NCBI GenBank assembly: GCA_001247695.2
Contig: LGRX02025972.1
Span: forward strand, 62,001 to 126,000
Origin: Cymbomonas tetramitiformis
Taxonomy: Eukaryota; Chlorophyta; Pyramimonadophyceae; Pyramimonadales; Pyramimonadaceae
Direction: 5' to 3'
DNA: 64,000 nucleotides
The notes beneath the pieces are model-generated. The model was not told the origin of the DNA. It worked only from the letters and a program-made list of their open reading frames with translations, and searched no databases. This document shows positions 42,690-53,668 of the stretch, piece after piece (positions within the stretch are counted from its first letter, which is position 1; every line of letters starts with the position of its first letter). Made by a program: the position numbers and the translations under genes.

Positions 42690-42995
42690 AGATGCTTGAC
42701 TCAGCAAGGTATGAAGTTGCCAATGGAGAAGGTGGCAGATTTCAAGTATACCTTGGGCAGCAAGGTGTACACTCTTAAGGTCAGATGCTTCCCTGTATAT
42801 GTACACTATATGTACCTTACTTTAAGTGCATGCACACTTTCAGAGCCGAACTTATATTGCAGTGGAATAGACACTGAGATATGCAAGTCTGCTTGTGAGA
42901 TGCAGGTAACAAATGGTGAACTAGTGGTGCGGAAAGGCGGAGGATACATGGGGTTGATTGATGTCATTGGATGTCTTCCCCCCGTTCATGAATGA
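42690..42995 (+). CDS. GAS2 (GAR) domain, two terminal exons
   Basis: Exons 42690-42779 and 42906-42995, joined in phase 0 across a GT-AG intron of 126 bp, give 59 residues and a TGA stop. The joined product contains FKYTLGSKVYTLK then NGELVVRKGGGYMGL. This follows the GAR pattern of a Y..G stretch, a short strand, then V.VR.GGG[WY]. GAS2/GAR domains bind microtubules, usually at the C-terminus of cytoskeletal linkers. Upstream exons are not settled. The coiled-coil gene 33377-41648 is on the same strand just upstream, so the two could be one gene ending here. Confidence 0.5.
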   Translation, partial: RCLTQQGMKLPMEKVADFKYTLGSKVYTLKVRCFPVYVHYMYLTLSACTLSEPNLYCSGIDTEICKSACEMQVTNGELVVRKGGGYMGLIDVIGCLPPVHE

Positions 42996-45021
42996 TTACA
43001 TGTGCAGCATATGATTTTGATGCAACAGTGCCAAGAGTTTGATTTGAAATGCGACTCACTGAACAGTGAATGCTCTGAGCATTAATAGGGGTAAAGTGAA
43101 CTTTATGGAAATGTGTCTGACTTTTTGTACCATAAAACCAGCATACTGTTTGCTGTGATATTTCCTATTGCGTGTGGTCGTGCAAGGTATGCAGTGCTAC
43201 TTATTCAGCTGCCACTACAAACCCACACCGGGAATTCAACGATTTGGCACACACTTCAAACAACTCTCCGGACTTTCCAAATCTCCGTTGAAATTGAGAA
43301 TCACTTTGCCCCACAGAGCCAACTGAGAATATCTGTGACTGTGCCCCTTAAACCCACCAAAGTAGCCGACTTACTGCTGATTGAGCCACCTCCCGGCCCG
43401 CAAACCTGGGTTGTGGGGCCGCATACAAATGGGCATTACATCCGGTGTGCTCACTCTTGTATCAATTTATTTTATGGCCAGTATAGTAGGGCCTTGGTAC
43501 GGCAGAGACTCCGGGAACCTTATCACACACTGCAGCGCATCCATCTGAATAAGTCTTGTGTAAAGGGACAACACACATACATTTTTGTGTACCATTGACA
43601 ACGATGACCAGAAGCATTGACATAAGTTGTCAAGTACAATATTCGCTACAGTAAAATGGAGGGCAGAGTTACGGTATGATTCGACGCTTTGTAGTCTGCA
43701 AGCAACAAGTTTAAGCAACAAGCGATGCATGTTATTGAAATTAACACAGTACGTGATATCCTTTGATGCAGTAGGACCGAGGAATGAAAGCCGTAAATTG
43801 TAAAACAGGAAACGTGAAAACAGTTAGACGTCAAAAGCGACATATTCCGCACTTCTCTGTGGAAATTTTCTATATAACAATGTGACTCACAGAGATCAGC
43901 GGAATAGACACAATATAGGAAAGTATGACATCTTGCGACATAAAATCACCAACAAGATCATGCAATGAATGTTTGAACGCCAGTACCTGCAATCATCACT
44001 CCTTATTTCGTGATTGGAATAAGGTCACTGAGATAGTAGATGCAGTTACTATATGCATGCCGTGTAACTTAGCAAGGTTCGATTCCTTGAAAATATCCAA
44101 GGATGCACAGCTAAGACAATTTCTCCGCATGTGAGCAGTGGGCCCAATCAATACATAATAATCCCTTTATCAACAAGTGAATTTATTTATGGAACACAGG
44201 TGTTGAGAAGGTAATCTGCTGAAGAAACATATGTTTTGCAGTATGTTACTTGCTTCATATCTACCAGGAGAGATCAGAAAACACCATTATCAATATTTTA
44301 CAAAAAAGTGGGTTTTTAGTGTCAAATTGTTGATTCGCTTGTCCTTCGCACGTGTCGAAAAACAAACAGCATGATCTTAACAGTGTTTACTTTTCTATGT
44401 TTATGACTGCAAAACCTACAGGTAAACGGCTTTTGCTGGTGGAATACAGAGCTGCACTCAAGTAAGAACGGTGATTGAGCATTAACTTACAGACACTTCG
44501 CAGGTTTTGCCCTTTTTCCTCTGTTGCAGGAAAAAGTGCGGATGGAAGAACAGCAAGCATTCGATGAATTAGGGGAATGAAGGCACATTCGTATGTGCAC
44601 GAACGCCGGTACGTAATTGCACATAGGATAGGAATATTCTGCAAAATAAAATGCAATCCTCTCACGGCAATAAACGTCTGGGTGCTGTCTGGGTTCAGAC
44701 TGGCTACAGTACACTCTGTCTCGGAAAGTATTGCACCCACGGTGTAATGGTTTCCTATGGCTTCCAGCAAAATAACAGCGCCAGAAGAATTGATCAACCC
44801 CCTTTTCGTGCCTTCTTGATGGAACTTACGCTTCTCACCTTTTCTTGTTTTCCTGCTAGCGGACAGAGGCTTCGTACGGTTTGTGGAGCTGAGGGGCACG
44901 GCATGCATCTACCGGCCCAAAACGCAGGCGAGCATGGCGCTGCTGCACGCTTATGGCTCAGCATCCACTACGGGGCGACGTTTTGCAGACTTGCGCGTAA
45001 GCTCGCTCGAGGTGAATCTGG
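42996..45021. other. No gene supported
   Basis: A 161-codon frame at 43113-43598 (+) and a 173-codon frame at 44387-44908 (-) are present. Neither shows a motif, a good start or splice sites that I can defend. The 3' UTR of LSM2 (minus strand) should lie just below 45022. Confidence 0.4.
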
Positions 45022-46537
45022 TTACGTTCCACGAGCCTCGCGCCTGGTGGCGTCGTGTAGGATATCGACTTCGACTCCGCCGGCAGGGAGCTGTGGCAGA
45101 CAAAGGGACCAATACGCCACACGCGCACTTCACACGTGACAAACGACACACACGATGTGAAGAGCGGAGGACGTCTTCGAGGCTGGAAAGCACAGCAGCA
45201 GTTGCGCTGAAATGAATCCACGCAAGTAACACAGGGTATGTGAACGTAACAGTCGTGTGCGAAGAAGATTATCCGAGAGCCTGTGCGTGTCAGGACGTGA
45301 TCTTGATAACGCGGCCATAGGGAGCCACTGGGGTGCACGCGGATATGAATAAAGAAACTAGTGACGTCTTCCTAACTTTTGAGTGACGCAGCAACAATAC
45401 GTAACATTTTAGAAGGTCGTAGCGGCATACCTGGACGTAGCGTACGACTGAACCGCGGATAAAGCAGTTTTTCACAGACATCTGTTTCTCCACACAGCGG
45501 TCGCCCAAACCAAACTGCAGGAAATTAATAATTTGGGAAGGGGAAGACTGAAGGCGATAGTTACGCAGTGTGATCACGGATATGTATGTACAGATGGAGA
45601 GGGACGAAGTGGAAGCCACACGAAACGTTCCCTACCATATGGGGGTACTTGCCCTCATCGACAACGCGAGTATTCTCCAGTTTGATGTTCAGATACTGCC
45701 CACAGCACGTCAAGGTAAGAAGATAGTTGCTTGAAAGCAGTTCAGTCCAAAAGGAACTTAACAAACAGGAAATAATGTATGTCTCCCTTCAGTGTGCCTT
45801 TAGCTTATGAAAATTAAAGTCGTCCGAAGAGGAAAACTGCTGATTACAATGGTGAAACTTGTCGAAGAACGCGAGCGTCACTGAACTACACAAGATAGTT
45901 TCAAGTATTTCCGAAGGTGCTTGAAGTTTTAAAACTTCATAATTCTTGCACCACTTCGGAAAGCGTGATGAAAGAATGTGACTTAACAAATAAAACATGC
46001 ATTTCTGAGGAGAGCATAAGGCTGAAAAGGGGAGGGCAAAATAACTGCGTGTCGCACGAACCCTGTATGGTCCGGAAATACCTGATCAACTGAGTGAAGC
46101 GATCCTGTGATGGCAAGATCATTCTTGAGCTCCACAGTTACCTGAGAAATGACGTAAACCAAAAACTCATTGCAGGGCATTATCTGCGTAAGAAAAACAT
46201 GGGCTACAACATATTCAAGAGACTGTGAGTCTGCCTTCACATGCTTCTACCCAATATTCTTAACGGCTTGAGCAAGAAAGAACATCGGATCAAGTGTATA
46301 GTCCGGGAATTGTCCTCTCATACACTTCAGAGAAAACAATATTCTTATTCAAAATAAAACTTCAAAGTCGAAGTACAAGGCGAATCTTTTGGCAGGCTTC
46401 AGAAAAGCTTCCGACCAAAAGCCTCAGCAAACCCTACAAAATTCGGTGACAACAGCAAAAAACCGTGACAACAGCGCAAAAACGAAGAAGTGCACCTGTT
46501 GCCCCACCAGCGTTTTGAAATACGAATAGAACAACAT
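45022..46537 (-). CDS. LSM2: U6 snRNA-associated Sm-like protein LSm2
   Basis: Five exons on the minus strand: 46537-46496, 46141-46082, 45695-45636, 45481-45431 and 45090-45022. All have GT-AG introns and phase 0 junctions, for 93 residues, the normal LSm2 length. The protein starts MLFYSYFKTLVGQQ, then has the Sm1 motif VELKNDLAITGSLHSVDQ, YLNIKLENTRVVDEGKYPHM and the Sm2 motif CFIRGSVVRYVQ. It ends LPAGGVEVDILHDATRREAR, close to plant LSm2. In other eukaryotes LSm2 is part of the LSm2-8 ring that binds the U6 snRNA 3' end in the nucleus and of LSm1-7 in mRNA decay. This is the firmest host gene here and the best anchor for taxonomy. Introns are 154-386 bp. No defect is seen. Confidence 0.96.
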
Positions 46538-47603
46538 CTCCGTCTATATGTAAGTAAGATTTACCGAAATGCAATTGTCTCCGAGTTTTCACCTCGCCCT
46601 GAGGACTGTTGCACGGTTTAGGAAACCGAGGTCGATGTCAACTTTCTCAAATGAAGATTTCCTCGCGGCTAAGGATATAAACTGGGGTGCGGCACCCTGA
46701 AAAACAGGTCTCGGAAATGGATTTTGACCCTTGGATCAACCGCTACGGGCGTTGACCTACCTGGGGAAATGGTCAACGCTCAGGCCTGAGGGAAACCCCA
46801 GCCTTGGAAATCTGGATGATGTTTGCGCCTGCAGGTCCTGAATATTCTGGGCCTGTGAAAGGATATATTGTATTCTTTTATGCTTTGCGAAGTAGAAACA
46901 ACTCTTGAAGTCACCCAATGTGCCTTGCATCACGCGTTCCGCGAAGATGAACAAGGCAGGTTGGGTTATTTCAAGTCCCTCGTATCCGGATGGAAAACGC
47001 AAACGAATTCACGTTGCGTTGTGAGCGTGAAACCGACATACCACAGGGCATATCACCCAAATATTGCACAGTACTTGCGCAATATTTGGGTGATAGTTGT
47101 GCGTTCCAAGTTTGGAGACCAAATTGTCGCAATGACCGCCGGAGCGGCTCAAAAGAATAATTGGGGAAATGCACGATTGAGGTGAGTTGGTACCACGCGG
47201 TTACGCATGTCCTCTAGGACTTAAGGGTTTTAGAAGGTGGGGAACACAGTGGTAGCGTCCAAAAGATCGATTTGTATCGATTTCAGCGGGAATGAAAAAT
47301 TGCGAAGCTCGAAAACGAAGCTCGAAGTGCCACAAATCGCAACCAAATCTTAAGCATGAGAGCGCAAAACTTGGTTGAGACCATAGCGTATAAATGCATA
47401 TATATTTATGAACTTATGTATACGACATATGTGTGAAAATGCATACATACTCGCATTTAAGCAAAGTACAGCGCGTGGTTTATGCTGTTGTTCCGCACTG
47501 AAACTTTGGCTCTGTTGAGTTTCGCACTGGCGCAACTCTTCTGAACATTTCTGAACATAATCGCTTCGGAAAGAAATCGAGATCGATCGGGAATTCCGAC
47601 CAC
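46538..47603. other. No gene seen; LSM2 upstream region
   Basis: Short ORFs on both strands have no motif. A long inverted word, ATCACCCAAATATTGCACAG with GCGCAATATTTGGGTGAT, lies at about 47047-47094. The region next to 46537 should contain the LSM2 promoter, but I see no defined box. Confidence 0.4.
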
Positions 47604-47796
47604 GGTACAAGTCATATGCGCAATCAATTAGTCGGGGGGTATTTATTTTGCTTTTAGTCGGCGAAAGTCGCTTTTAGTTGGGGGGCGGTTCCGAGACGGT
47701 TGTATTTATTTCGTTTCTTAAGTGTATGGGACGGAATTAGTCACCAGCTTCGGAATTAAATCATTGTTCCAATTGATTGCGCATATGACTTGTACC
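47604..47796. mobile_element. MITE-like element, 193 bp with 26-bp inverted ends
   Basis: GGTACAAGTCATATGCGCAA and six more bases at 47604-47629 are perfectly inverted at 47771-47796. The interior is short and non-coding, with TCGGGGGGTATTTATTT and a TTTTAGTTGGGGGGCGG relative. A target duplication is not evident. Confidence 0.6.
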
Positions 47797-48221
47797 CCGC
47801 TGCAGGGGAAAATCGACGAGACGTGCAAACGGGGGAAACCCGGTAACATTATAAGAAAGTAGATATATTGGCAATATATTTACTGCCAGAAAGATGTCAG
47901 AGGCACAGTGAGGTAGGGTTCACAGTTGTCTAAAGTCAGATTAAACGTAAGATACTCGGGTTTAATATGTCGGACACACGGTGACACACGAGCGGAGCAA
48001 CGGGCAGGCACTGCAGGTGACATCCGAGCAGGCGAGGGGTGACACAGGGCACCACAGACCTCCCCCCTTATGGGGGGTGAAAGTCATTGCTCCCATGACA
48101 CCACCTCACCCCGAAGGTGGGAGGTGCACTGCAGGGCCAGCCGGTACTCCCGGGCAGGCGGCTAGGAGAAATGTAAAGTCACTCTAGTTACTAGCCAACT
48201 CGTGATGCTTCAATCGAGGTT
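47797..48221 (-). repeat. Possible LTR and polypurine tract of the gag element that follows
   Basis: On the minus strand ATAAGGGGGGAGGTC (about 48073-48059) is followed at 48056 by TGTGGTGCCCTGTGTCACC. That is the layout of a polypurine tract and LTR start downstream of the gag-like frame at 48222-49449. The far LTR end is not defined. No gene is seen in this stretch. Confidence 0.35.
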
Positions 48222-49449
48222 TCAATCTAGGGTTTGGAGCTGAGTGCCAATCACAACTCCAGCTCCTGGAATATGCGGCACCCAAACGGGCGATGAGCGC
48301 AGAGCCGGCCAGTCGGTGTCCTCGTCCTGGAAGGCCATGGAGGCACCAACAGGCCCGTCAACCAACGGAGGTGCATCGGAATCCTCCACATGCTCCACGG
48401 CAGCGGTGGCATCGACGGAGTCAAACTCGTCATCACCACCAGACGCGGGCAGCTGCAATCGAACAGAGTGGAATGCCGGCTCCAAGTCGGAGTCAGCTGA
48501 CAGGGCAAGTGCATTAGCCGTGGGCGGCGGGTCAGGCGTGTCGCCTGTGGGAGGCGGCTGAAGCGACGGACGGGGCACGGCCGGCTTGGAGCATTTGAGA
48601 TGCTTGTCGTTGGCGAAGGCCTCGATGCACACGTAAGGGCACGCACCACGGGTGCCTGCGTGCGCGTCAGTCACGCCCCACATGCGGAAACACACCGCGC
48701 ACGGATAGCCAGTGCCGGACCACTTCTTGTAGAGAGCAGTGGGGGAGTCCGCCACCCACTCCCCATCAAGCGGTGTCTTGGATTGCTTGTGCGGGCGGAG
48801 CGCCATGGCGGTAGGGCGGCTGGGTGGGTCAGGAGACTGGGGCCTCTGAGTCTGGGTCTTGGGGCGGTAGCCTGAGGAGCCAGACGGAGCGGCGGGATCC
48901 TGCTGGGACGAAAGTGTGGCAAGGGGGCTTTCGTCCCGAAAGGCAAGGCGGATACGAAGGGCGAGGCGGTCAAAGGTGAAAGAATGACCTGAACGCAATT
49001 CGCGGAGCACCACCAGGTAGAGGGGGGTGACGTAGGGGCTCTTCTTCGCGGACTCGGCCAAGATGTGCCAGAGGTCTGCCACGCGGTCGGAATCGCCGTA
49101 CGTCGGCTTGACCTTGCGATGTCGCTCGCAAAGTCGTCGAATCGTTGCAAGTTGAGGGGCGGGGTCCACGGTCTCAGAGATGACGATAGCACGCATCTGA
49201 GTCCAGTAGCGCATCCCATCGGCGTCGGGCACACCCTCGACCTCGTAACGGAGTCGCTGAAGGGCGTAACGGCCGTCGGCAGGATGGGAACGAGCGCACT
49301 CGTGGTAGATGGCTAGCGCACTCCCTCGAAGAGGGTGGGGCAAAAGGCAAAAGAGGATCTCGTTCATGGTGACGTGGTAGAACTCGTAGTCGTGTTCCAG
49401 ATCCAGCAACTTGGCCGCCTCATTGATACGGCTATGCATACAAGCGCCG
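48222..49449 (-). pseudogene. LTR-retrotransposon gag, N-terminally cut by the second gypsy element
   Basis: A minus-strand frame of just over 405 residues runs from the gypsy LTR edge near 49449. It resembles a capsid region: EFYHVTMNEILFCLLPHPLRG, SALAIYHECARSHPADGRYA, then ADGMRYWTQM and FTFDRLALRIRLAF. A Pro-rich stretch and a Cys/His cluster (CAVCFRMWG...HAGTRGACPYVC) follow, then an acidic tail. No protease or RT follows in any frame before 48222, so the element is incomplete or a non-autonomous gag carrier. The frame stays open upstream of its first ATG right to the LTR, which supports interruption. Confidence 0.55.
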
Positions 49450-50066
49450 TGAATATATTATCAATATACAAAACAAACACTGCAAAGTTGAACAGCAATG
49501 CAAGTGTACGGATGAGCGGGTTTGTGAGTGCAGTCTCTGTAAGAAGATCTGCTGAAGCACAACGCTTCCTCACTTTTGTACCTTACGTCTCCCATCATCT
49601 TAGATGGCACCGCCATTGGGTTGTGAACCCGAGACGTAGGTTGAACGACCAGCATGGTAATAACGACTAGTTCGTTCATGCTGCGCATGCGAGTTCCGCG
49701 CATGCTGAAAGCCAAGATGGTTCTTGTTTGTTTTCAAGATGTATCTTTGCTTTGCCATCTTCGAGTTCGACATACGAACTCTCGATGACAGGGATGCCTG
49801 ATGATATGACATTATCATCTGGCGACATGTACAGTCATCGTCGACCGTACTGACGACTGTCATAAATATATGACGCGACTCGACCTGTACAGTCATGGTC
49901 GACCATACTGTCGACTGTCATAAATATATATGACGCGACCGACTGTCATAATAATATATGACGCGACCGACTGTCATAATGTATGACATGACATGGTATG
50001 ACATGTCTGACAGGTATGACACGTATGACATGTATGACACATATGTCATCGGTCATGACCCTGACA
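49450..50066 (-). repeat. 3' LTR of the second gypsy element
   Basis: On the minus strand the LTR starts TGTCAGGGTCATGACC at 50066, just after AAGAGGGGAGATC. It is rich in TATGACA/TGTCATA words and CGACTGTCATAAATATATGA repeats (49850-49960). The proposed end TATATTCA at 49450 is where the neighbouring gag frame begins; it is inferred without a second LTR. Confidence 0.55.
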
Positions 50067-51111
50067 GATCTCCCCTCTTAAAAGAGTTGTGACCTCACAA
50101 CGGGCATACCTTTGTATATGTCTATGATGTCTTTGTTGTTGTTGCTTCTTGCTGGTACCAGTCTTCTTACACCGATTTGAGGCGTCCCTCATGGTGTTTT
50201 TAGGTTATTGGGGGGACTGAGTCCACTTTAGTCCCTCACCTTAGGCATTTAGCCCTACAGTTCTTAGGATGTAGCCCACCTTTCCGGAAATCGTATCGTA
50301 TTTCAGAGTGACGTTTCAAGGTTCAATGAAGAGCGTTTTCGTGATACAGATTGACGCTGGATTACTGATTGATCCACACGTTATCATGTATGTACTAGAC
50401 GATTCAAAGCATCCGAAGTCTACGTTACGGATTATTTGCGCTAGCCGTCGTCGCTTTGCGCGATCGATGATCCCACGATTTAACAATTTATAATCGAACG
50501 ATTCTCGGCCTGGTATAGTGCACCCAACCCTTCCTCCCCTCCTGAAGCTACTATGGAGGTTCAGAGGTAGCGATGGGGAGCCCGATTTTTGGGGCTTGTT
50601 TTAATGCAAACGGAGAAGGCCCTGCTTACGAGATATCGGAGGGTCTTTATAAGTCCACTTTAAATCCTCACCCGTCTGCCAAACTCCTTTTATGGTCCAG
50701 TACGCACGCTTTGACGAACATCTGTCGCGATGAGTGAGAATGGATTCGCCACGTACTAATGTGAAATTCGTTTTAGTTATGTGTGTCAAGCATAACTCAG
50801 GATCACAACTCCGTCCACCTCAGTTATCCGGTAGCACGGATTTACTGGCCACAGAATCCGATGACAAACCACGGTCTTGGCAAAGGTAGCATTTAGCAGT
50901 TTTTATTTATCCACAGATATGATATCTCGCATGTGTGCGTATCTGTGCAAGGGTATGATTTTGAACAAGGCTCACTACACCTTTAGCAAGGAAGGATCAA
51001 TTCCCGCTTCAATGCAACATAATGATAAACATTAAGAGCAAGGATATATAGATGATCGACATGTATTAGTATATATTACAAGAAGTAAGGGCATAAGGCT
51101 TAATATAATGT
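50067..51111 (-). other. 3' untranslated interior of the second gypsy element
   Basis: No coding frame is seen between the chromodomain stop (51112) and the polypurine tract (about 50067-50080). Small ORFs lack motifs. Unusually long for such an element; an unrecognised insertion is possible. Confidence 0.45.
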
Positions 51112-51704
51112 CTAGCCTTCATAGGCAGCTATAATGTCTGCTGCATTGGTCAGCTCTGTGGCTTTGACCCAGGTGTCATGCTCAGGACCGTAGCCTGCAT
51201 ATCGTACTAAATAGTATTTGACACCTCTAGTGAACTTATCCGAGAGTATATGTGATATCTCAAATAGTGGTTGCCCTTCTTCGGTGATCATCTGTGGCAG
51301 AGGCAAAGGTGCTTGAATCGAGTCGTTGTACAACTCTAATCTGGAAACAGGCTGTACCGGATGAATACGGATATCAAGATTTCCGAAATCTAACTCGTAT
51401 GCACGTCCATGGCTAAGCACTTTGGAAATGGTGAACGGCCCAATATATGGCTGCTTAAAGTGTCTGCCTGCCTCTGTCAAACCAGTCCATTGAATAAACT
51501 CGGTCCGTAAAAGAACTTTCTGCCCAACTGCAAACTGTTTAGGCATGTGAGTCTTATTGAATATGGCTTGGCTAATCTCTGCTGCTCGGGAAATGTTGTC
51601 TACCGCGTTGGCATGAACAGCCGAGTACTGGTCAAAATGATCTCCAATAGCTCTTTGTATTGGAACAGGAGCTTCTGGCGGAATAGTGATAACCAGATCA
51701 TGAG

Positions 51705-53439
51705 GGTAAACGATATTTGACACGAAGTGGGAACTGATTCCGCGCGATCGAGATGTCATCAGACCTGAGACAGGTCGTCATCGTCATTTCGCCGGATCCG
51801 AGGTGCCACCGCTGCGAGGTGCACATGGTAAAGCTGCGAACGGAAGGTCAAAGGCAAAGGGAAAGGCAAAGGGTTTAAGATTTAGCGGCAGTCGGAATAG
51901 TTTTCAGAAGCATATGGAAAGTATTCTAGTGCTTCTGAAAACTATTCCTACTTCTTCTATATCCTAAACCCTTTGACTTTCCTTTTACTGCTGCACGCGA
52001 CCGGCAAGCATCTTTGAAACTTCCGAGTTTCAAAGATGCGTTTTGTATTTTGGGTGCACCCTAAAATTACAAAACAGCCGAGCGCTTCCCGTTTGTGCGG
52101 GATATTCACATGTATTCCATGAAGTATTTCATATGAGTTAACACACATGCACACGCAGGGGAAACCCTCGGCTGCTTGGCATCTTTGGGTTTGGGTTCGA
52201 ACCAAAACTCGAACCCAAAACATCTGCCTTAGAAATAAATTGCGCGTTTCGCGCACAAGTAACTTGAAGCCTTGAGCTTCAAGTAACTCAAAGATATGTA
52301 TCTTGGCAGCATTTGTGCCAAGCTTCGTGCTCTAGGACGCACGGGAAGCCCTCGGCTGTTTGGCATCTTTGAGTTTGGGTTCGAACCCAAACCCAAAACA
52401 TCTGCCTTAGAAACAAATTGCGCGTTTCGCGCACAAGTAACTTGAAGCCTTGAGCTTCAGGTAACTTAAAGATATGCACCTTGTCAGTATTTGTGCCAAG
52501 TTTCGTGCTCTAGGACGCACGGGAAGCCCTCGGCTGTTTGGCATCTTTGGGTTTGGGTGTCACGTTCGAACCCAAACCCAAAATATCTGCCTTAGAAATA
52601 AATTGCGCGTTTCGCGCACAAGTAACTTGAAGCCTTGAGCTTCAGGTAACTTAAAGATATGTATCTTGGCAGTATTTGTGCCAAGTTTCGTGCTCTAGGA
52701 CGCACGGGAAGCCCTCGGCTGTTTGGCATCTTTGGGTTTGGGTACGTTCGAACCCAAACCCAAAGGCAAAGGCATAGGACAGTTTCGTAGATTCTGTCCC
52801 GATGCCTTCGCAACCTCGCATGCTAACTCATATTATATTGAATATTCAACATTCAAGCGTTGGATACCCCACGCCAACGGGAAGCGCTCGGCTGATTTGT
52901 TATTTGGGTATGCGCACCCAAATGACCAAAAACGCATCTTTGAAACTCGTTAGTTTCAAAGATGCGTGTCCGATGCCTTCGTGCTTATGTGTATATTTCA
53001 TATGAAATATGCCATGGAATAAATGTGAATATCCCGCACAAACGGGAAGCGCTCGGCTGTTTTGTAATTTTAGGGTGCACCCAAAATACAAAACGCATCT
53101 TTGAAACTCGGAAGTTTCAAAGATGCTTGCCGGTCGCGTGCAGCAGTAAAAGGAAAGGCAAAGGGTTTAGGATATAGAAGAAGTAGGAATAGTTTTCAGA
53201 AGCACTAGAATACTTTTCATATGCTTCTGAAAACTATTCCTACTGCCGCTAAATCTTAAACCCTTTGCCTTCCCCTTTGCCTTTGACCTTCCGTTCGCAG
53301 CTTTACCGTGTGCACCTCGCAGCGGTGGCATGGCATGGCACCTCGGATCCGGCGAAATGACGATGACGACCTGTCTCAGGTCTGATGACATCTCGATCGC
53401 GCGGAATCAGTTCCCACTTCGTGTCAAATATCGTTTACC
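51705..53439. mobile_element. Foldback/long-TIR element inserted in the integrase, with 8-bp target duplication
   Basis: ATCATGAG lies directly before 51705 (51697-51704) and directly after 53439 (53440-53447). The element starts GGTAAACG and ends CGTTTACC. Its arms are inverted copies for about 450 bp (51705 to about 52150 and about 52985 to 53439), including CAGACCTGAGACAGGTC. The middle has three direct repeats of roughly 185 bp around GCGCGTTTCGCGCACAAGTA and CACGGGAAGCCCTCGGCTG. There is no ORF of note. Long inverted arms with an 8-bp duplication fit a non-autonomous Mutator-like or hAT-like foldback element; the superfamily is not settled. Confidence 0.9.
52230..52780. repeat. Direct repeats in the core of the foldback element
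   Basis: AATTGCGCGTTTCGCGCACA recurs at about 52238, 52417 and 52601, each followed by AGTAACTTGAAGCCTTGAGC and a TTCGTGCTCTAGGACGCACG word. The unit of about 180 bp includes small palindromes (GCGCGTTTCGCGC; GGGTTCGAACCC). Confidence 0.85.
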
Positions 53440-53584
53440 ATCATGAGGCGAAAGTGGTTGCGCCATCGAGTCGAGATAAAATGGTGAATAACCAGTTGAT
53501 GCAGAAACGGTATTGTTAATTGCAAACTCCACCAGAGGCAACTTGTCTTCCCACGAATTGGCTGAAGTATCATTGCAACAACAC

Positions 53585-53668
53585 CTGAGGATGAAAAAAT
53601 ACTACTTAATCAGTTTATAAACCAGAGGATGGTGAAATCAAATCATGAATCAACAATCTGAAATTTAC
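53585..53668 (-). other. 84-bp intron inside the gypsy integrase, flanked by an 11-bp direct repeat
   Basis: On the minus strand exon ...CTCAG is followed by GTAAATTTCAG and the stretch ends TTTTTTCATCCTCAG. Removing it joins the integrase frame perfectly (..FIEDILR to CCNDTSANSWEDKLPL..). ACCTGAGGATG occurs at both edges (53583-53593 and 53667-53677), like a target duplication. Left in place, the stretch adds an in-frame TAA. It looks like a recently gained intron of introner type. Confidence 0.8.

Noticed and set aside
44883..45215. Plus-strand 110-codon frame over the LSM2 last exon
   Set aside because: It overlaps LSM2 exon 45022-45090 in antisense, begins at GTG and has no motif of its own.
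45594..45714. Plus-strand exon-like frame starting MERDEVEATRNVPYHMG with good AG/GT borders
   Set aside because: It is the antisense of LSM2 exon 45636-45695, which fits the LSm2 protein residue by residue, so the plus-strand frame is a shadow.
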